A stretch of 64,000 bases of DNA. Origin: DAITAZ01 sp036824045. Lineage in GTDB: Bacteria > Pseudomonadota > Gammaproteobacteria > Burkholderiales > Rhodocyclaceae. Positions 35,289 through 45,715 of the stretch are shown here, piece after piece; position 1 is the first letter of the stretch; the number at the start of each line of letters is the position of its first letter. The position numbers and the translations under genes are program-made. The stretch is from NCBI GenBank assembly GCA_036824045.1, contig DAITAZ010000003.1:62001-126000 (forward strand), given 5' to 3'. The notes beneath the pieces are model-generated. The model was given only the letters and a program-made list of their open reading frames with translations, ran no database searches and had not been told where the DNA came from.

Positions 35289-36125
35289 ATGACAGACAAA
35301 GCGCGGATGGGCCCGTCATCGGTCCGTTACCTTGCCTGGCTGGTGCTGACCTTGGCCGCGACGCAGCCATTAGCGGCGGCGGAGCTCCGGGTTGCCGGCA
35401 CCGGCGCTGGTCTGGGGGTGGTGACCGAACTCGCTGATCGGTATCGCCGATCGCATCCCGAACTGAAAGTGGAGATTCACCCTAGTCTCGGCAGCAGTGG
35501 CGCACTGAAGGCACTGAAGGCGGGGGCCATCGAAGTGGCCATCAGCGCACGTCCCTTGAAGGAGGACGAAAAAGCTGCAGGCCTTACCCAAACCCCCATG
35601 TCCCGTACGGCCCTGGCGCTCGTCACCTCCCACCGAACGCCTCCGGCCAGCCTGAGCAGCGAGCAGGTGATGGCAATCTACGGGGCTTCGCCGCCACCTT
35701 GGTCAGATGGCGTGCCCCTGCGCGTGGTCTTACGGCCGGAGTCCGATACGGATACACGGTTGCTGCGCAATGCCATACCCAGTATTGGGGGCAATCTGGA
35801 GCGGCTCTACGCCTCGGGGAGCGTCCCGACCGCCGCAACCGACCAGGATGCCGCAAACCAGATTGCTTCCATTCCCGGCAGCTTTGGCTTGCTTTCCCTG
35901 TCTCTTGTGACGGAGCTTGGCGGAGCGCTCCGGGTGGTTTCCTTCAACGGTGTGAAGCCTAGCCTGGAGACCGTGGCGTCGGGCAGCTATCCGATGATCA
36001 AGAGCTTCTATCTGGTGGTTTCGGCCAAGGCTGGTGATGTGGTGCAGGGATTCTTGCGCTATGCGCGATCCCGCGAAGCGCAGGAAGTGTTCCGCCGCCA
36101 CGGGCACGTGCAGGACGGGGGCTGA
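35289..36125 (+). CDS. PstS-like periplasmic substrate-binding protein
   Basis: The 278-residue precursor has a signal sequence (about residues 1-35, cleavage near LAAAE) and one periplasmic binding-protein fold of the phosphate-binding-like type, with GTGAGLGVVTELADRY at the start and SLGSSGALKALKAGAIEVAI as the ligand-loop region. No ABC transporter genes lie nearby. It is followed after one base by a hybrid sensor kinase, which suggests that it serves as the kinase's ligand-sensing partner rather than a transporter part. The ligand is unknown. The ATG at 35289 follows GGTGGA; GTG 35277 is an alternative. Confidence 0.78.
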   Translation: MTDKARMGPSSVRYLAWLVLTLAATQPLAAAELRVAGTGAGLGVVTELADRYRRSHPELKVEIHPSLGSSGALKALKAGAIEVAISARPLKEDEKAAGLTQTPMSRTALALVTSHRTPPASLSSEQVMAIYGASPPPWSDGVPLRVVLRPESDTDTRLLRNAIPSIGGNLERLYASGSVPTAATDQDAANQIASIPGSFGLLSLSLVTELGGALRVVSFNGVKPSLETVASGSYPMIKSFYLVVSAKAGDVVQGFLRYARSREAQEVFRRHGHVQDGG

Positions 36126-36126
36126 A

Positions 36127-38001
<1,875 letters not shown>

Positions 38002-38216
38002 GTTGGCGTACGCGGGAGCAGGCGGCTCGTCGTAACTCGGCAGGTGAAGCTAGCGATCCAACCACATACCCACATCGCAACCCGCACGCACAACGGGTGA
38101 TGGTATTGGGGTACTCCAGCAATGGTGGAGCCTATCGCTCGTCTTGCGCAGGATCGTTGGCCCCTTGCGGCCAACCGTTTCGATGGAATCCTGGGGGCTA
38201 TGCAGTAGGTACGCGG
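38002..38216. other. Intergenic region with unexplained hairpins
   Basis: No gene is supported here. Two hairpins stand out: CTCCA with TGGAG at about 38114-38130, and GTTGGCC (38156-38162) with GGCCAAC (38169-38175). Neither is followed by a T tract on either strand, so they are not obvious terminators. Confidence 0.4.
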
Positions 38217-38251
38217 AAAAGAGAAAGGGCTCAGCTCCATGAGCTAAGCCC
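38217..38251 (-). terminator. Rho-independent terminator of tRNA-Lys
   Basis: On the minus strand GGGCTTAGCTC and GAGCTGAGCCC form an 11-bp stem with a 3-nt loop, followed by TTTCTCTTTT. It lies ten bases past the tRNA 3' end. Confidence 0.85.
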
Positions 38252-38260
38252 TTGCAAACC

Positions 38261-38336
38261 TGGTGGGTCGTGAGTGACTCGAACACTCGACCTACGGATT
38301 AAGAGTCCGCTGCTCTACCAACTGAGCTAACGACCC
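38261..38336 (-). tRNA. tRNA-Lys(CTT)
   Basis: On the minus strand a 76-nt cloverleaf begins GGGTCGTTAGCTCAGTTGG and ends ACGACCC plus ACCA. The anticodon loop ACTCTTAAT gives anticodon CTT. It sits immediately upstream of, and divergent from, lysyl-tRNA synthetase, so the tRNA and its charging enzyme are neighbours. Confidence 0.95.
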
Positions 38337-38357
38337 GGTTATTCACTTCAGCCGAAG

Positions 38358-38387
38358 ATTATATCCAATGCAGCGGAGAAATGCCAA
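38358..38387 (-). promoter_or_regulatory. Sigma-70 promoter of tRNA-Lys
   Basis: On the minus strand TTGGCA (38382-38387) and a consensus TATAAT (38358-38363) are 18 bp apart, placing the start about 14 bases before the mature tRNA. Confidence 0.75.
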
Positions 38388-38482
38388 CCCTGCGACTGGC
38401 CGGGCTCGACGGTTTTATCTTTTCGCCCCGAATCAAGGAAGAGGGGGCAAAATTGCAGTTTTATCCCTGCTCTCCCACAGCT

Positions 38483-39997
38483 ATGACAAAAGAAGAACAA
38501 TCGGCTTCTTTGCCCGTTGATGCCAATCAGATTGTTGCCGAGCGGCGCCAGAAACTGTCCGAACTGCGTGGTCAGGCCACGCCAGCGTTCCCGAATGATT
38601 TTGACCGCAAGGATTATGCCGCGGACCTGCATGCAGCCCATGCGGGAATGAATCGGGAGGGGCTAGAAGCGAATCCGGTGCCGGTATCCCTTGCCGGGCG
38701 AATGATGCTCAAGCGCGTGATGGGCAAGGCGAGCTTTGCGACTCTGCAGGACATGAGTGGGCGCATCCAGATTTTTGTCTCCCGCGACGTGGTGGGCGAG
38801 GCTGCTTACGAATCGTTCAAGCGCATGGATCTGGGCGACATCGTTGGAGTGGAGGGTACGTTGATGCGTACCAAGACCGATGAGCTTTCCATTCATGTCC
38901 GCGCAGTGCGATTGTTAACCAAAGCACTGCGTCCGCTCCCCGAGAAATTCCATGGCCTGACTGATACCGAACAGAAATACCGGCAACGCTATCTGGATCT
39001 CATTACCAACGATCAGTCCCGTCAAACCTTTTTCCGCCGGTCCCGGATCATCCAGTCCATGCGGGAGTTTTTTGTAGCCCGAGGTTTCCTGGAGGTGGAA
39101 ACCCCGATGATGCATCCGATTCCGGGGGGCGCTTCGGCCAAGCCGTTTGTGACTCACCACAACGCGTTGGACATGGAACTGTTTCTCCGCATTGCCCCGG
39201 AGCTGTATCTGAAGCGCCTTGTCGTTGGGGGTATGGAGAAGGTCTTCGAGATTAACCGCAACTTCCGCAACGAAGGAATCTCCACTCGGCACAATCCAGA
39301 GTTCACCATGGTCGAGTTCTATGAGGCGTATCGGGACTATCGGTACCTCATGGATTTCGTGGAAACCATGCTGCGAGAAGTGGCGGTGAAGACACTGGGG
39401 CATGCCGTCGTGCCTTATCAGGGGCATGTGATTGATCTGTCCAAACCTTTCGCGCGTTTGACCGCGCTGCAGGCAACCGTGGCATACAACCCGGAATTGG
39501 AAGGTGCGCCGCTGGAAGACCGTGCTTTTCTGCTGGATGAACTCAAACGGCGCAAGATCACCTATCGCCCCGCCGATGGCATCGGGGGGCTACAGCTTAC
39601 GCTCTTCGAGGAGACCACCGAGCACAAGTTGGTTCAGCCCACCTACATTATTGACTATCCGGTCGAAACCTCTCCGCTGGCTCGAGCGTCTGACAGCCGT
39701 CCCGGCATTACCGAGCGGTTCGAGTTGTACATTGCCGGGCGCGAAGTGGCGAACGGCTTTTCCGAGCTCAATGACCCTGAAGATCAAGCAGCAAGATTCC
39801 AGGCCCAGGTTGCTGCGAAGGAGGCGGGTGATGAAGAGGCGATGTTCTACGACGCCGATTACATTCGGGCGCTGGAGCACGGTTTGCCACCCACCGCGGG
39901 CTGCGGTGTGGGGATCGACCGGCTGGTGATGTTGTTGACCGACAGCGCCAGTATTCGCGACGTCATCCTGTTCCCGCAGCTACGGCGGGAAGATTGA
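38483..39997 (+). CDS. lysS: Lysyl-tRNA synthetase (class II)
   Basis: The enzyme charges tRNA-Lys. The ATG at 38483 gives 504 residues, as in E. coli LysS. An N-terminal OB-fold anticodon domain includes GRMMLKRVMGKASFATLQD. The class II catalytic core follows, with motif 2 FRNEGISTRHNPEFTMVEFY and motif 3 GCGVGIDRLVMLLT. The frame is open upstream to 38381, but that extension runs into the tRNA-Lys promoter region and is not family-like. rarA follows after 54 bp. Confidence 0.96.
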   Translation: MTKEEQSASLPVDANQIVAERRQKLSELRGQATPAFPNDFDRKDYAADLHAAHAGMNREGLEANPVPVSLAGRMMLKRVMGKASFATLQDMSGRIQIFVSRDVVGEAAYESFKRMDLGDIVGVEGTLMRTKTDELSIHVRAVRLLTKALRPLPEKFHGLTDTEQKYRQRYLDLITNDQSRQTFFRRSRIIQSMREFFVARGFLEVETPMMHPIPGGASAKPFVTHHNALDMELFLRIAPELYLKRLVVGGMEKVFEINRNFRNEGISTRHNPEFTMVEFYEAYRDYRYLMDFVETMLREVAVKTLGHAVVPYQGHVIDLSKPFARLTALQATVAYNPELEGAPLEDRAFLLDELKRRKITYRPADGIGGLQLTLFEETTEHKLVQPTYIIDYPVETSPLARASDSRPGITERFELYIAGREVANGFSELNDPEDQAARFQAQVAAKEAGDEEAMFYDADYIRALEHGLPPTAGCGVGIDRLVMLLTDSASIRDVILFPQLRRED

Positions 39998-40006
39998 GGT
40001 ACCGGC

Positions 40007-40035
40007 GGCCGGGGATATACTCGCGGCTCCCGGCC
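40007..40035 (+). repeat. Hairpin between lysS and rarA
   Basis: GGCCGGG (40007-40013) pairs perfectly with CCCGGCC (40029-40035) over a 15-nt loop. There is no T tract, and it ends 16 bp before the rarA ATG. It may be a weak attenuator or a processing site. Confidence 0.4.
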
Positions 40036-40051
40036 CCGATGCTCCCATCTC

Positions 40052-41389
40052 ATGAGTGATCTGTTCTCGGATCAGGCAGTTTCGGCCCCCTTGGCCGAAC
40101 GGCTCAGACCAACAGTGCCAGACGATGTCCTGGGCCAGCAGCACCTGCTTGGGCCAGGCAAGCCCCTGCGTCTGGCGTTTGAATCCGGTCATCCACACAG
40201 CATGATTCTTTGGGGGCCGCCGGGCGTCGGCAAAACCACGCTGGCGCGGATGATGGCAACCCAGTTCAAGTGCGATTTCATCGCGCTGTCGGCGGTGTTC
40301 TCAGGGGTCAAGGATATTCGTGAAGCCGTGGCCCAGGCAGAGGCAACCTTGGCACGCAATGGGCGCCACACCATTCTTTTTGTCGACGAGGTGCACCGCT
40401 TCAACAAGGCGCAGCAGGACGCGTTTCTTCCTTACGTGGAGCGGGGCGTCGTGACCTTCATTGGTGCGACAACCGAGAACCCTTCTTTCGAAGTCAACTC
40501 GGCCTTGCTATCTCGAGCGTCCGTGTACGTGCTGAAGAGCCTCAGTCCGGATGATCTTGCCTTGCTTCTAGAGCGGGCTCGGGCTCGTTGTTGCCCTGGG
40601 CTTGAGGTCGACGACATTGCTCGGGACCGTCTGGTGGGGTTTGCTGACGGTGATGCTCGCCGGCTGCTGAATCTGCTGGAGCAACTTCAAATCGCAGCGG
40701 AGGCTGCGGGATTGACCCGGATCGACGGCGAATTCCTGGATAACGCCTTGGCCCGCAGCTTGCGCCGCTTCGACAAAGGTGGCGATGCCTTTTATGACCA
40801 GATATCTGCACTTCACAAATCGGTGCGGGGTTCCGATCCGGACGCGGCGCTTTATTGGTTGGTACGCATGCTAGATGGAGGGGCTGACCCACTGTATGTC
40901 GGTCGCCGGGTCATTCGCATGGCGGTGGAGGACATCGGCTTGGCTGATCCCCGTGGATTGCGTCTGGCATTGGATGGTGTTGAAACCTATGAACGACTGG
41001 GCTCCCCAGAAGGCGAACTGGCAATCGCCCAAGCGGTGGTGTTCCTTGCCTGTGCGGCAAAATCCAATGCGGTCTATAAAGCCTATAATGCGGCCCGGCG
41101 TTTTGTCGCAGGGGACGGGACTCGGCCCGTCCCTCTGCATTTGCGTAATGCCCCCACCAAGCTCATGAAACAATTGGGGCACGGGGAGGGTTACCGCTAT
41201 GCACACGACGAGCCGGACGCTTATGCAGCCGGGGAAACCTACTTGCCCGAGGGAGTGAACGCCCCCCGATGGTATGAACCATCTACTCGCGGCCTGGAGG
41301 CCCAGATTGCGGACAAACTGGCACGTTTGCGTGCGCGAGACCGAAGCAGCGTGGCACGTCACCAGGCTAGTGCGGGAGTGGATGATTGA
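40052..41389 (+). CDS. rarA: Replication-associated recombination protein A (AAA+ ATPase)
   Basis: RarA (MgsA) is a clamp-loader-like AAA+ ATPase acting at stalled forks. The 445-residue protein starts PLAERLRPTVPDDVLGQQHLL. It has Walker A GPPGVGKTTLA, Walker B ILFVDEVHRF, sensor 1 GATTENPSF, and the C-terminal tetramerisation region with GSDPDAALYWLVRML. Its last 23 bases overlap the convergent small gene on the minus strand. The order lysS-rarA-serS is close to the rarA-serS pairing seen in many proteobacteria. Confidence 0.96.
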   Translation: MSDLFSDQAVSAPLAERLRPTVPDDVLGQQHLLGPGKPLRLAFESGHPHSMILWGPPGVGKTTLARMMATQFKCDFIALSAVFSGVKDIREAVAQAEATLARNGRHTILFVDEVHRFNKAQQDAFLPYVERGVVTFIGATTENPSFEVNSALLSRASVYVLKSLSPDDLALLLERARARCCPGLEVDDIARDRLVGFADGDARRLLNLLEQLQIAAEAAGLTRIDGEFLDNALARSLRRFDKGGDAFYDQISALHKSVRGSDPDAALYWLVRMLDGGADPLYVGRRVIRMAVEDIGLADPRGLRLALDGVETYERLGSPEGELAIAQAVVFLACAAKSNAVYKAYNAARRFVAGDGTRPVPLHLRNAPTKLMKQLGHGEGYRYAHDEPDAYAAGETYLPEGVNAPRWYEPSTRGLEAQIADKLARLRARDRSSVARHQASAGVDD

Positions 41390-41630
41390 GTGAAAACCGC
41401 TCCCGGATGGTGCGGCAGCGTCGGGCGCGCTCGGTTTCCCCACATTGTTCCGCTTGATCGATGAGTTCTTGCATGAAATGGTTCAGTATCAGCACGCCCT
41501 CAGGGGTCTGCACCAGCGCGCAAGCGATCTGTGCGGCAGCGATGTCGGGAATCCGCTGGTGTTCAGCGATGAGTTCGATTTCTTCCTCGGTAAGGTCGCA
41601 GTAGTCGAGGCAATCCTTCATCGACAACAT
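41367..41630 (-). CDS. Conserved small hypothetical protein
   Basis: The chosen ATG at 41630 has a strong GAGGAG six bases upstream and gives 87 residues; a longer frame reaches 41663. The protein is acidic and mostly helical, with two cysteines near the start (DCLDYCDLTEEEIELIAEH). It continues through IPDIAAAQIACALVQTPEG and ends ERARRCRTIRERFSLNH. I do not recognise a function. It overlaps the rarA 3' end by 23 bases. Short helical proteins of this kind are scattered in betaproteobacteria, but that statement is from memory and untested. Confidence 0.65.
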   Translation of the reverse strand: MLSMKDCLDYCDLTEEEIELIAEHQRIPDIAAAQIACALVQTPEGVLILNHFMQELIDQAEQCGETERARRCRTIRERFSLNHPLPH

Positions 41631-41877
41631 GGCTCGCTCCTCATTCATGGATTCAAGGGCCATCTTGTTGTGGCTTGACTAAATAACTGAGGGTTTTAGT
41701 CGGGAATGTACTGAAAAAGTTCCTTCTCGCCAATTTATTAGTTTATTGACAAATTTTATTGATTCGTGCCTCTTTGGGGGTTTTCCCCTGCCGCTTCTGG
41801 TACTGGAATCCGCGGTGTAGCCGTTGCAGGTGTCTGGGCGCCACCAAGGGGCAATTCTGTTTCGATTGGGAATCACC

Positions 41878-43164
41878 ATGCTCGATATTCAGGTTTTGCG
41901 CACTCATATTGATCAGGTTGCCGAGCGGCTTGCCGCGAGGGGCTACGCGCTGGATGTGTCTCAGTTCCAGTCCATGGAGGATGAGCGCAAAGCGATTCAG
42001 GTCCGCACCCAGGAATTGCAGGCTCGGCGTAACGCGCTTTCCAAGCAGATCGGCCAGATCAAGGCCAAAGGTGGCGATGTGGCGGCGGTGATGGCCGAAG
42101 TAGCCGGGCTGGGGGAGGAATTGAAGAATGGCGAGGAGCGACTTGCCGCGGTACTGGGTCGGATGAACGAGTTTCTGGCGGTCGTACCAAATCTGCCGCA
42201 TGAGTCCGTGCCGCTAGGGCGTTCGGAAGTGGACAACATGGAGGTCCATCGGTGGGGTGAGGCTCGCAACTTCGATTTTCCGGTGAAGGACCACGTGGAC
42301 GTTGGTACGGCGCTGGGTGGCCTCGATTTTGAACGTGCGGTCAAGATCAGCGCTGCACGTTTCACTTTGATGCGAGGAGCGATCGCTCGTTTGCACCGGG
42401 CGCTCGCCCAGTTCATGCTGGATGTGCACACCAGCGAACATGGATATACCGAGGTCTACGCGCCCTACCTGGTGAACGCCGAGAGCATGCGCGGGACAGG
42501 GCAGTTGCCTAAGTTCGAGGAAGACCTCTTTCGCGTCCCTCGCGAAGGCGCGGATCGGCTTTACCTGATCCCGACTGCCGAAGTGCCGGTCACTAATATC
42601 GTCAGGGACGAAATTCTGGCGCCAGAGCAATTGCCCTTGAAGCTGGTGTGCCATACGCCATGCTTCCGCTCGGAGGCTGGGTCATACGGAAGGGATACCC
42701 GGGGAATGATTCGCCAGCACCAGTTTGACAAGGTGGAACTGGTGCAGATTGTGCGGCCGGAAGAATCGTGGGATGCACACGAAGCGCTGACCCGCCACGC
42801 GGAGGTGATCCTGGAACGCCTGGAGCTACCCTATCGCAGGGTGGCGCTATGTACGGGTGACATGGGCTTTTCCGCCGCCAAGACCTACGACCTGGAGGTG
42901 TGGTTGCCTGCCCAGAATACATACAGGGAAATCTCTTCCTGTTCGAATTTCGAGGCTTTCCAGGCACGGCGAATGCAAGCTCGATACCGGAACGAGAAAG
43001 GGCGCCCGGAACTGGTGCACACCCTCAATGGCTCGGGTTTGGCCGTGGGGCGGACCTTGGTGGCGATCCTGGAGAACTTCCAGCAGGCAGATGGTTCGGT
43101 TCAGGTGCCTGGCGTACTCGTGCCTTACATGGGTGGTCTTGAGATGATATCGCGGGAAGGGTGA
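41878..43164 (+). CDS. serS: Seryl-tRNA synthetase
   Basis: The enzyme charges tRNA-Ser and tRNA-Sec. The ATG at 41878 with GGGAA upstream gives MLDIQVLRTHIDQVAERL and 428 residues. An N-terminal coiled-coil tRNA-binding arm covers about residues 25-105. The class II core has motif 2 TPCFRSEAGSYGRDTRGMIRQHQFDK and motif 3 LNGSGLAVGRTLVAILEN. The AT-rich gap before it (41631-41877) contains a TTGACA at 41746-41751 with no clear -10. Confidence 0.96.
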   Translation: MLDIQVLRTHIDQVAERLAARGYALDVSQFQSMEDERKAIQVRTQELQARRNALSKQIGQIKAKGGDVAAVMAEVAGLGEELKNGEERLAAVLGRMNEFLAVVPNLPHESVPLGRSEVDNMEVHRWGEARNFDFPVKDHVDVGTALGGLDFERAVKISAARFTLMRGAIARLHRALAQFMLDVHTSEHGYTEVYAPYLVNAESMRGTGQLPKFEEDLFRVPREGADRLYLIPTAEVPVTNIVRDEILAPEQLPLKLVCHTPCFRSEAGSYGRDTRGMIRQHQFDKVELVQIVRPEESWDAHEALTRHAEVILERLELPYRRVALCTGDMGFSAAKTYDLEVWLPAQNTYREISSCSNFEAFQARRMQARYRNEKGRPELVHTLNGSGLAVGRTLVAILENFQQADGSVQVPGVLVPYMGGLEMISREG

Positions 43165-43249
43165 CCCTTCGTTCTTGAAGGCGCTGTTCGTTGCCGAGCC
43201 GGGACCGGACGTTCAGTGTTGCAGTCGAAGTCAGCGGGGTGTGTCCAGG

Positions 43250-43645
43250 TCAGGATGACGGGTGGCTCTCGGCCTGGTTCCGCATGTGGTTTGCGAGTTG
43301 TGTCAGAGCTTCCATGAATTGCGTGACGAAATGGTTGTCCGGAACGACTTCCTCGGCAGCGAGCTGCATGCACATCAGCCATTGATTCCTGACTTCCACA
43401 TCAATCGGGAAAGGAAGATGGCGGGCCCGCAACCGCGGGTGACCAAACTTTTCAACGAAGAGTTGCGGGCCCCCAAGCCAGCCGGACAAATACATGAAAA
43501 GCTTGTCTTCTGAACTCCCCAGATCCTCAGGGTGAAGTTTGCGTAGTTGATAGGCTTCCGGGAGGGTATCCATCAATTCGTAGAAACGATGAACCAGTCT
43601 GCGCAAGTTCGGCTCGCCGCCGATGAGTTCGTAGGGTGAGGTCAC
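43250..43645 (-). CDS. Group II truncated hemoglobin
   Basis: The protein is a small heme-binding globin. The GTG at 43645 with AGGAGA upstream gives 131 residues. Family features include the N-terminal YELIGGEPNLRRLVHRFYELMD, the phenylalanine/tyrosine-rich distal region, FGHPRLRARHLPFPI with the proximal histidine, and the G-helix RNQWLMCMQLA with the tryptophan typical of group II. Proposed roles in the family are oxygen or nitric oxide chemistry. It is divergent from the 3-hydroxyacyl-CoA dehydrogenase gene. Confidence 0.9.
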   Translation of the reverse strand: MTSPYELIGGEPNLRRLVHRFYELMDTLPEAYQLRKLHPEDLGSSEDKLFMYLSGWLGGPQLFVEKFGHPRLRARHLPFPIDVEVRNQWLMCMQLAAEEVVPDNHFVTQFMEALTQLANHMRNQAESHPSS

Positions 43646-43781
43646 TTGCTCTCCTTTCTGTGATTGATTCGAGGGCTTCAAGTGGATGATACGAGTGTGC
43701 CAGAACAATTCATTTTGGCAACTGGTTGAGGAACGCTTGGAGGCGGCTACCAAGAGGGGGAACGCTCAGTTTTTTTGTACA

Positions 43782-43795
43782 ATACGGGGCCGTAT
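43782..43795. promoter_or_regulatory. Candidate operator next to a -10 hexamer
   Basis: The perfect inverted repeat ATACGG-GG-CCGTAT directly overlaps and follows a TACAAT box (43778-43783), about 40 bp before the dehydrogenase ATG. This is a typical position for a repressor site. The regulator is unknown. Confidence 0.4.
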
Positions 43796-43833
43796 GGAAT
43801 TCATTTCTCGACATATTGCGATGGGGTGTGAAG

Positions 43834-44685
43834 ATGACGATTGAGCGTGTCGGTGTTGTGGGCGCGGGAACCATGGGCAACGGGATTGCCCAGGCTTTCG
43901 CGGTGGCAGGTGTGGATGTGGTGATGACGGACATCTCCCAAGTGGCCGTGCAAAAGGGGCTGGCGACGATCTCCGGCAGCTTGGATCGCCTGATCAAGAA
44001 AGAGAAGATGAGTGCAGCCGATAAGGCCACAGCACTTGCGCGCATTACTACTGCCGCTGATGCGGGCGCCGTAGCCGATTGCGATCTGGTGGTGGAGGCG
44101 GCAACCGAGAATGAAGCGCTCAAGCTCAAGATCTTCGCGCAGCTTGATTCTGTGGCCAAACCTTCGGCCATCCTTGCGAGCAACACGTCTTCGATTTCCA
44201 TCACCAAACTTGCGGCGGCCACCAAAAGGCCGGATCAGGTGATCGGACTGCATTTCTTCAACCCGGTGCCGATGATGGCGCTGGTCGAGATCATCAGCGG
44301 ACTTCAAACGTCGGACGCCACCAGTAGCGCGGTGGACGCGCTGGCCCGCCAGATCGGCAAGACGCCGGTGAATGTGAAGAATAGCCCGGGATTCGTGGTC
44401 AATCGCATGTTGTGCCCGATGATCAACGAGGCGGTGTTCGCGCTGGCCGAGGGCTTGGCTACTGCTGCGGAGATCGATGAAGCTATGAAGCTTGGCGCCA
44501 ATCACCCCATCGGTCCCTTGGCCCTGTGTGACTTGATCGGCGTTGACGTGGAACTGGCGGTGATGCAAGTGCTGTTTGAAGGTTTCAAGGATCCCAAGTA
44601 TCGTCCCGCCCCGTTGCTGGTGGAGATGGTGGAGGCGGGCTACCTTGGCCGCAAGTCAGGACGGGGATTTTTCAGTTATCAGTGA
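43834..44685 (+). CDS. 3-hydroxybutyryl-CoA dehydrogenase (3-hydroxyacyl-CoA dehydrogenase family)
   Basis: This NAD-dependent enzyme interconverts (S)-3-hydroxyacyl-CoA and 3-oxoacyl-CoA. The 283-residue protein has the Rossmann motif VVGAGTMGNGIAQAFA, EAATENEALK, and the catalytic His-Glu stretch LHFFNPVPMMALVEII, followed by the C-terminal helical domain with NSPGFVVNRMLCPMINEA. The length fits the single-domain HbdA/PaaH type. It may link PHB-derived C4 units to beta-oxidation, but the (S) stereochemistry differs from PHB monomers. Its 3' end overlaps the proposed dusC start. Confidence 0.92.
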   Translation: MTIERVGVVGAGTMGNGIAQAFAVAGVDVVMTDISQVAVQKGLATISGSLDRLIKKEKMSAADKATALARITTAADAGAVADCDLVVEAATENEALKLKIFAQLDSVAKPSAILASNTSSISITKLAAATKRPDQVIGLHFFNPVPMMALVEIISGLQTSDATSSAVDALARQIGKTPVNVKNSPGFVVNRMLCPMINEAVFALAEGLATAAEIDEAMKLGANHPIGPLALCDLIGVDVELAVMQVLFEGFKDPKYRPAPLLVEMVEAGYLGRKSGRGFFSYQ

Positions 44686-45715
44686 AGCGGTACCTGCGGC
44701 ATCCGCTGATACCGCAGGTGAGCTCTATCTTGCGCCGATGGAGGGGCTGGCGGATGCCCTCCTGCGCGACATCCTGACCCGCTTTGGTGGCTACGATGCC
44801 TGCGTGACGGAGTTTGCGCGGGTGTCGGGCACGTTGCTGCCGCACCGGTTCTTCCGCAGATTGTGCCCGGAACTGGCGCAGGGAAGCCGGACTGCCTGTG
44901 GCACGCCGGTGAGCGTGCAGTTGCTTGGGAGCGATCCGGTCTGCATGGCCGAGAACGCCGCGCATCTGGCGGAACTCGGGCCTTGGGCCATTGACCTCAA
45001 CTTCGGCTGTCCGGCTCCGACGGTGAACCGCCACCGGGGAGGCGCCGTGTTGCTTGCGGAGCCGGAGCTGGTGCATCGGATTGCCTCTGAGGTGCGGCGG
45101 GCGGTGCCCGCACATATCCCTGTCACGGCGAAGATGCGCCTGGGCGTCGATGATCCTGCCCAAGCGACGGACTGTGCCCGGGCGCTGAGCGAGGGAGGGG
45201 TGTCCAGATTGGTGGTGCATGCCCGAACGCGGGCGGACATGTACCGCCCGCCCGCGCGGTGGGAGTGGATTGGCCCGGTGCGTGAGGCGGTGAATCTGCC
45301 CGTTGTGGCCAACGGCGAGGTCTGGGATCGGCGCCAGTGGGCGCGCTGCCGTGAGGTGAGCGGCGTTCTGGATGTGATGCTGGGCCGGGGGGCGGTGGCC
45401 GACCCGCTGCTTGCGCGTCGCATTCGGGGTGAGGTGGGTCAGGGTGAAGGGTGGCCTCTGGTGTTGTCAGCGCTGGAGGAGTTCTGGTTACGGGTGCTGG
45501 AGGCGCTGGAACCACGCCATGCGCCGGGGCGTTTGAAGATGTGGCTGGGCTTTCTTGTCCGCGGCTACCCTCAGGCCGGCCAGCTGCTTTCTCAGCTGCG
45601 CGCGGAAAAGAACGTGGGCGCTATTTCCTCGACCCTGGCCGCGCAACGCTTGCTCATGCGCCAGAGGGCGGATGGTGTGCACCCGTCAGAACAGGCTGGA
45701 GCTTTGGTCGGATGA
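44645..45715 (+). CDS. dusC: tRNA-dihydrouridine synthase (DusC type)
   Basis: This FMN enzyme reduces uridine to dihydrouridine in the tRNA D loop; DusC acts on U16 in E. coli. The barrel starts YLAPMEGLADALLRDILTRFGGYDACVTEFARV. The active-site cysteine lies in NFGCPAPTVNRHRGGA, the phosphate-binding end in VVANGEVWD and MLGRGAVADPLL, and a C-terminal helical domain follows. The start is uncertain: TTG at 44645 has GGAGG nine bases upstream but lies inside the previous gene by 41 bases. No ATG precedes the first conserved strand. Confidence 0.88.
   Translation: MAASQDGDFSVISEAVPAASADTAGELYLAPMEGLADALLRDILTRFGGYDACVTEFARVSGTLLPHRFFRRLCPELAQGSRTACGTPVSVQLLGSDPVCMAENAAHLAELGPWAIDLNFGCPAPTVNRHRGGAVLLAEPELVHRIASEVRRAVPAHIPVTAKMRLGVDDPAQATDCARALSEGGVSRLVVHARTRADMYRPPARWEWIGPVREAVNLPVVANGEVWDRRQWARCREVSGVLDVMLGRGAVADPLLARRIRGEVGQGEGWPLVLSALEEFWLRVLEALEPRHAPGRLKMWLGFLVRGYPQAGQLLSQLRAEKNVGAISSTLAAQRLLMRQRADGVHPSEQAGALVG

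Noticed and set aside
36034..36126. 31-residue N-terminal extension of the hybrid kinase
   Set aside because: It lies inside the binding-protein gene; the GTG at 36127 directly precedes the first membrane segment and is one base after the previous stop.
41631..41877. T-box leader upstream of serS
   Set aside because: T-boxes are essentially a Firmicutes feature, and no T-box consensus or specifier loop was evident.
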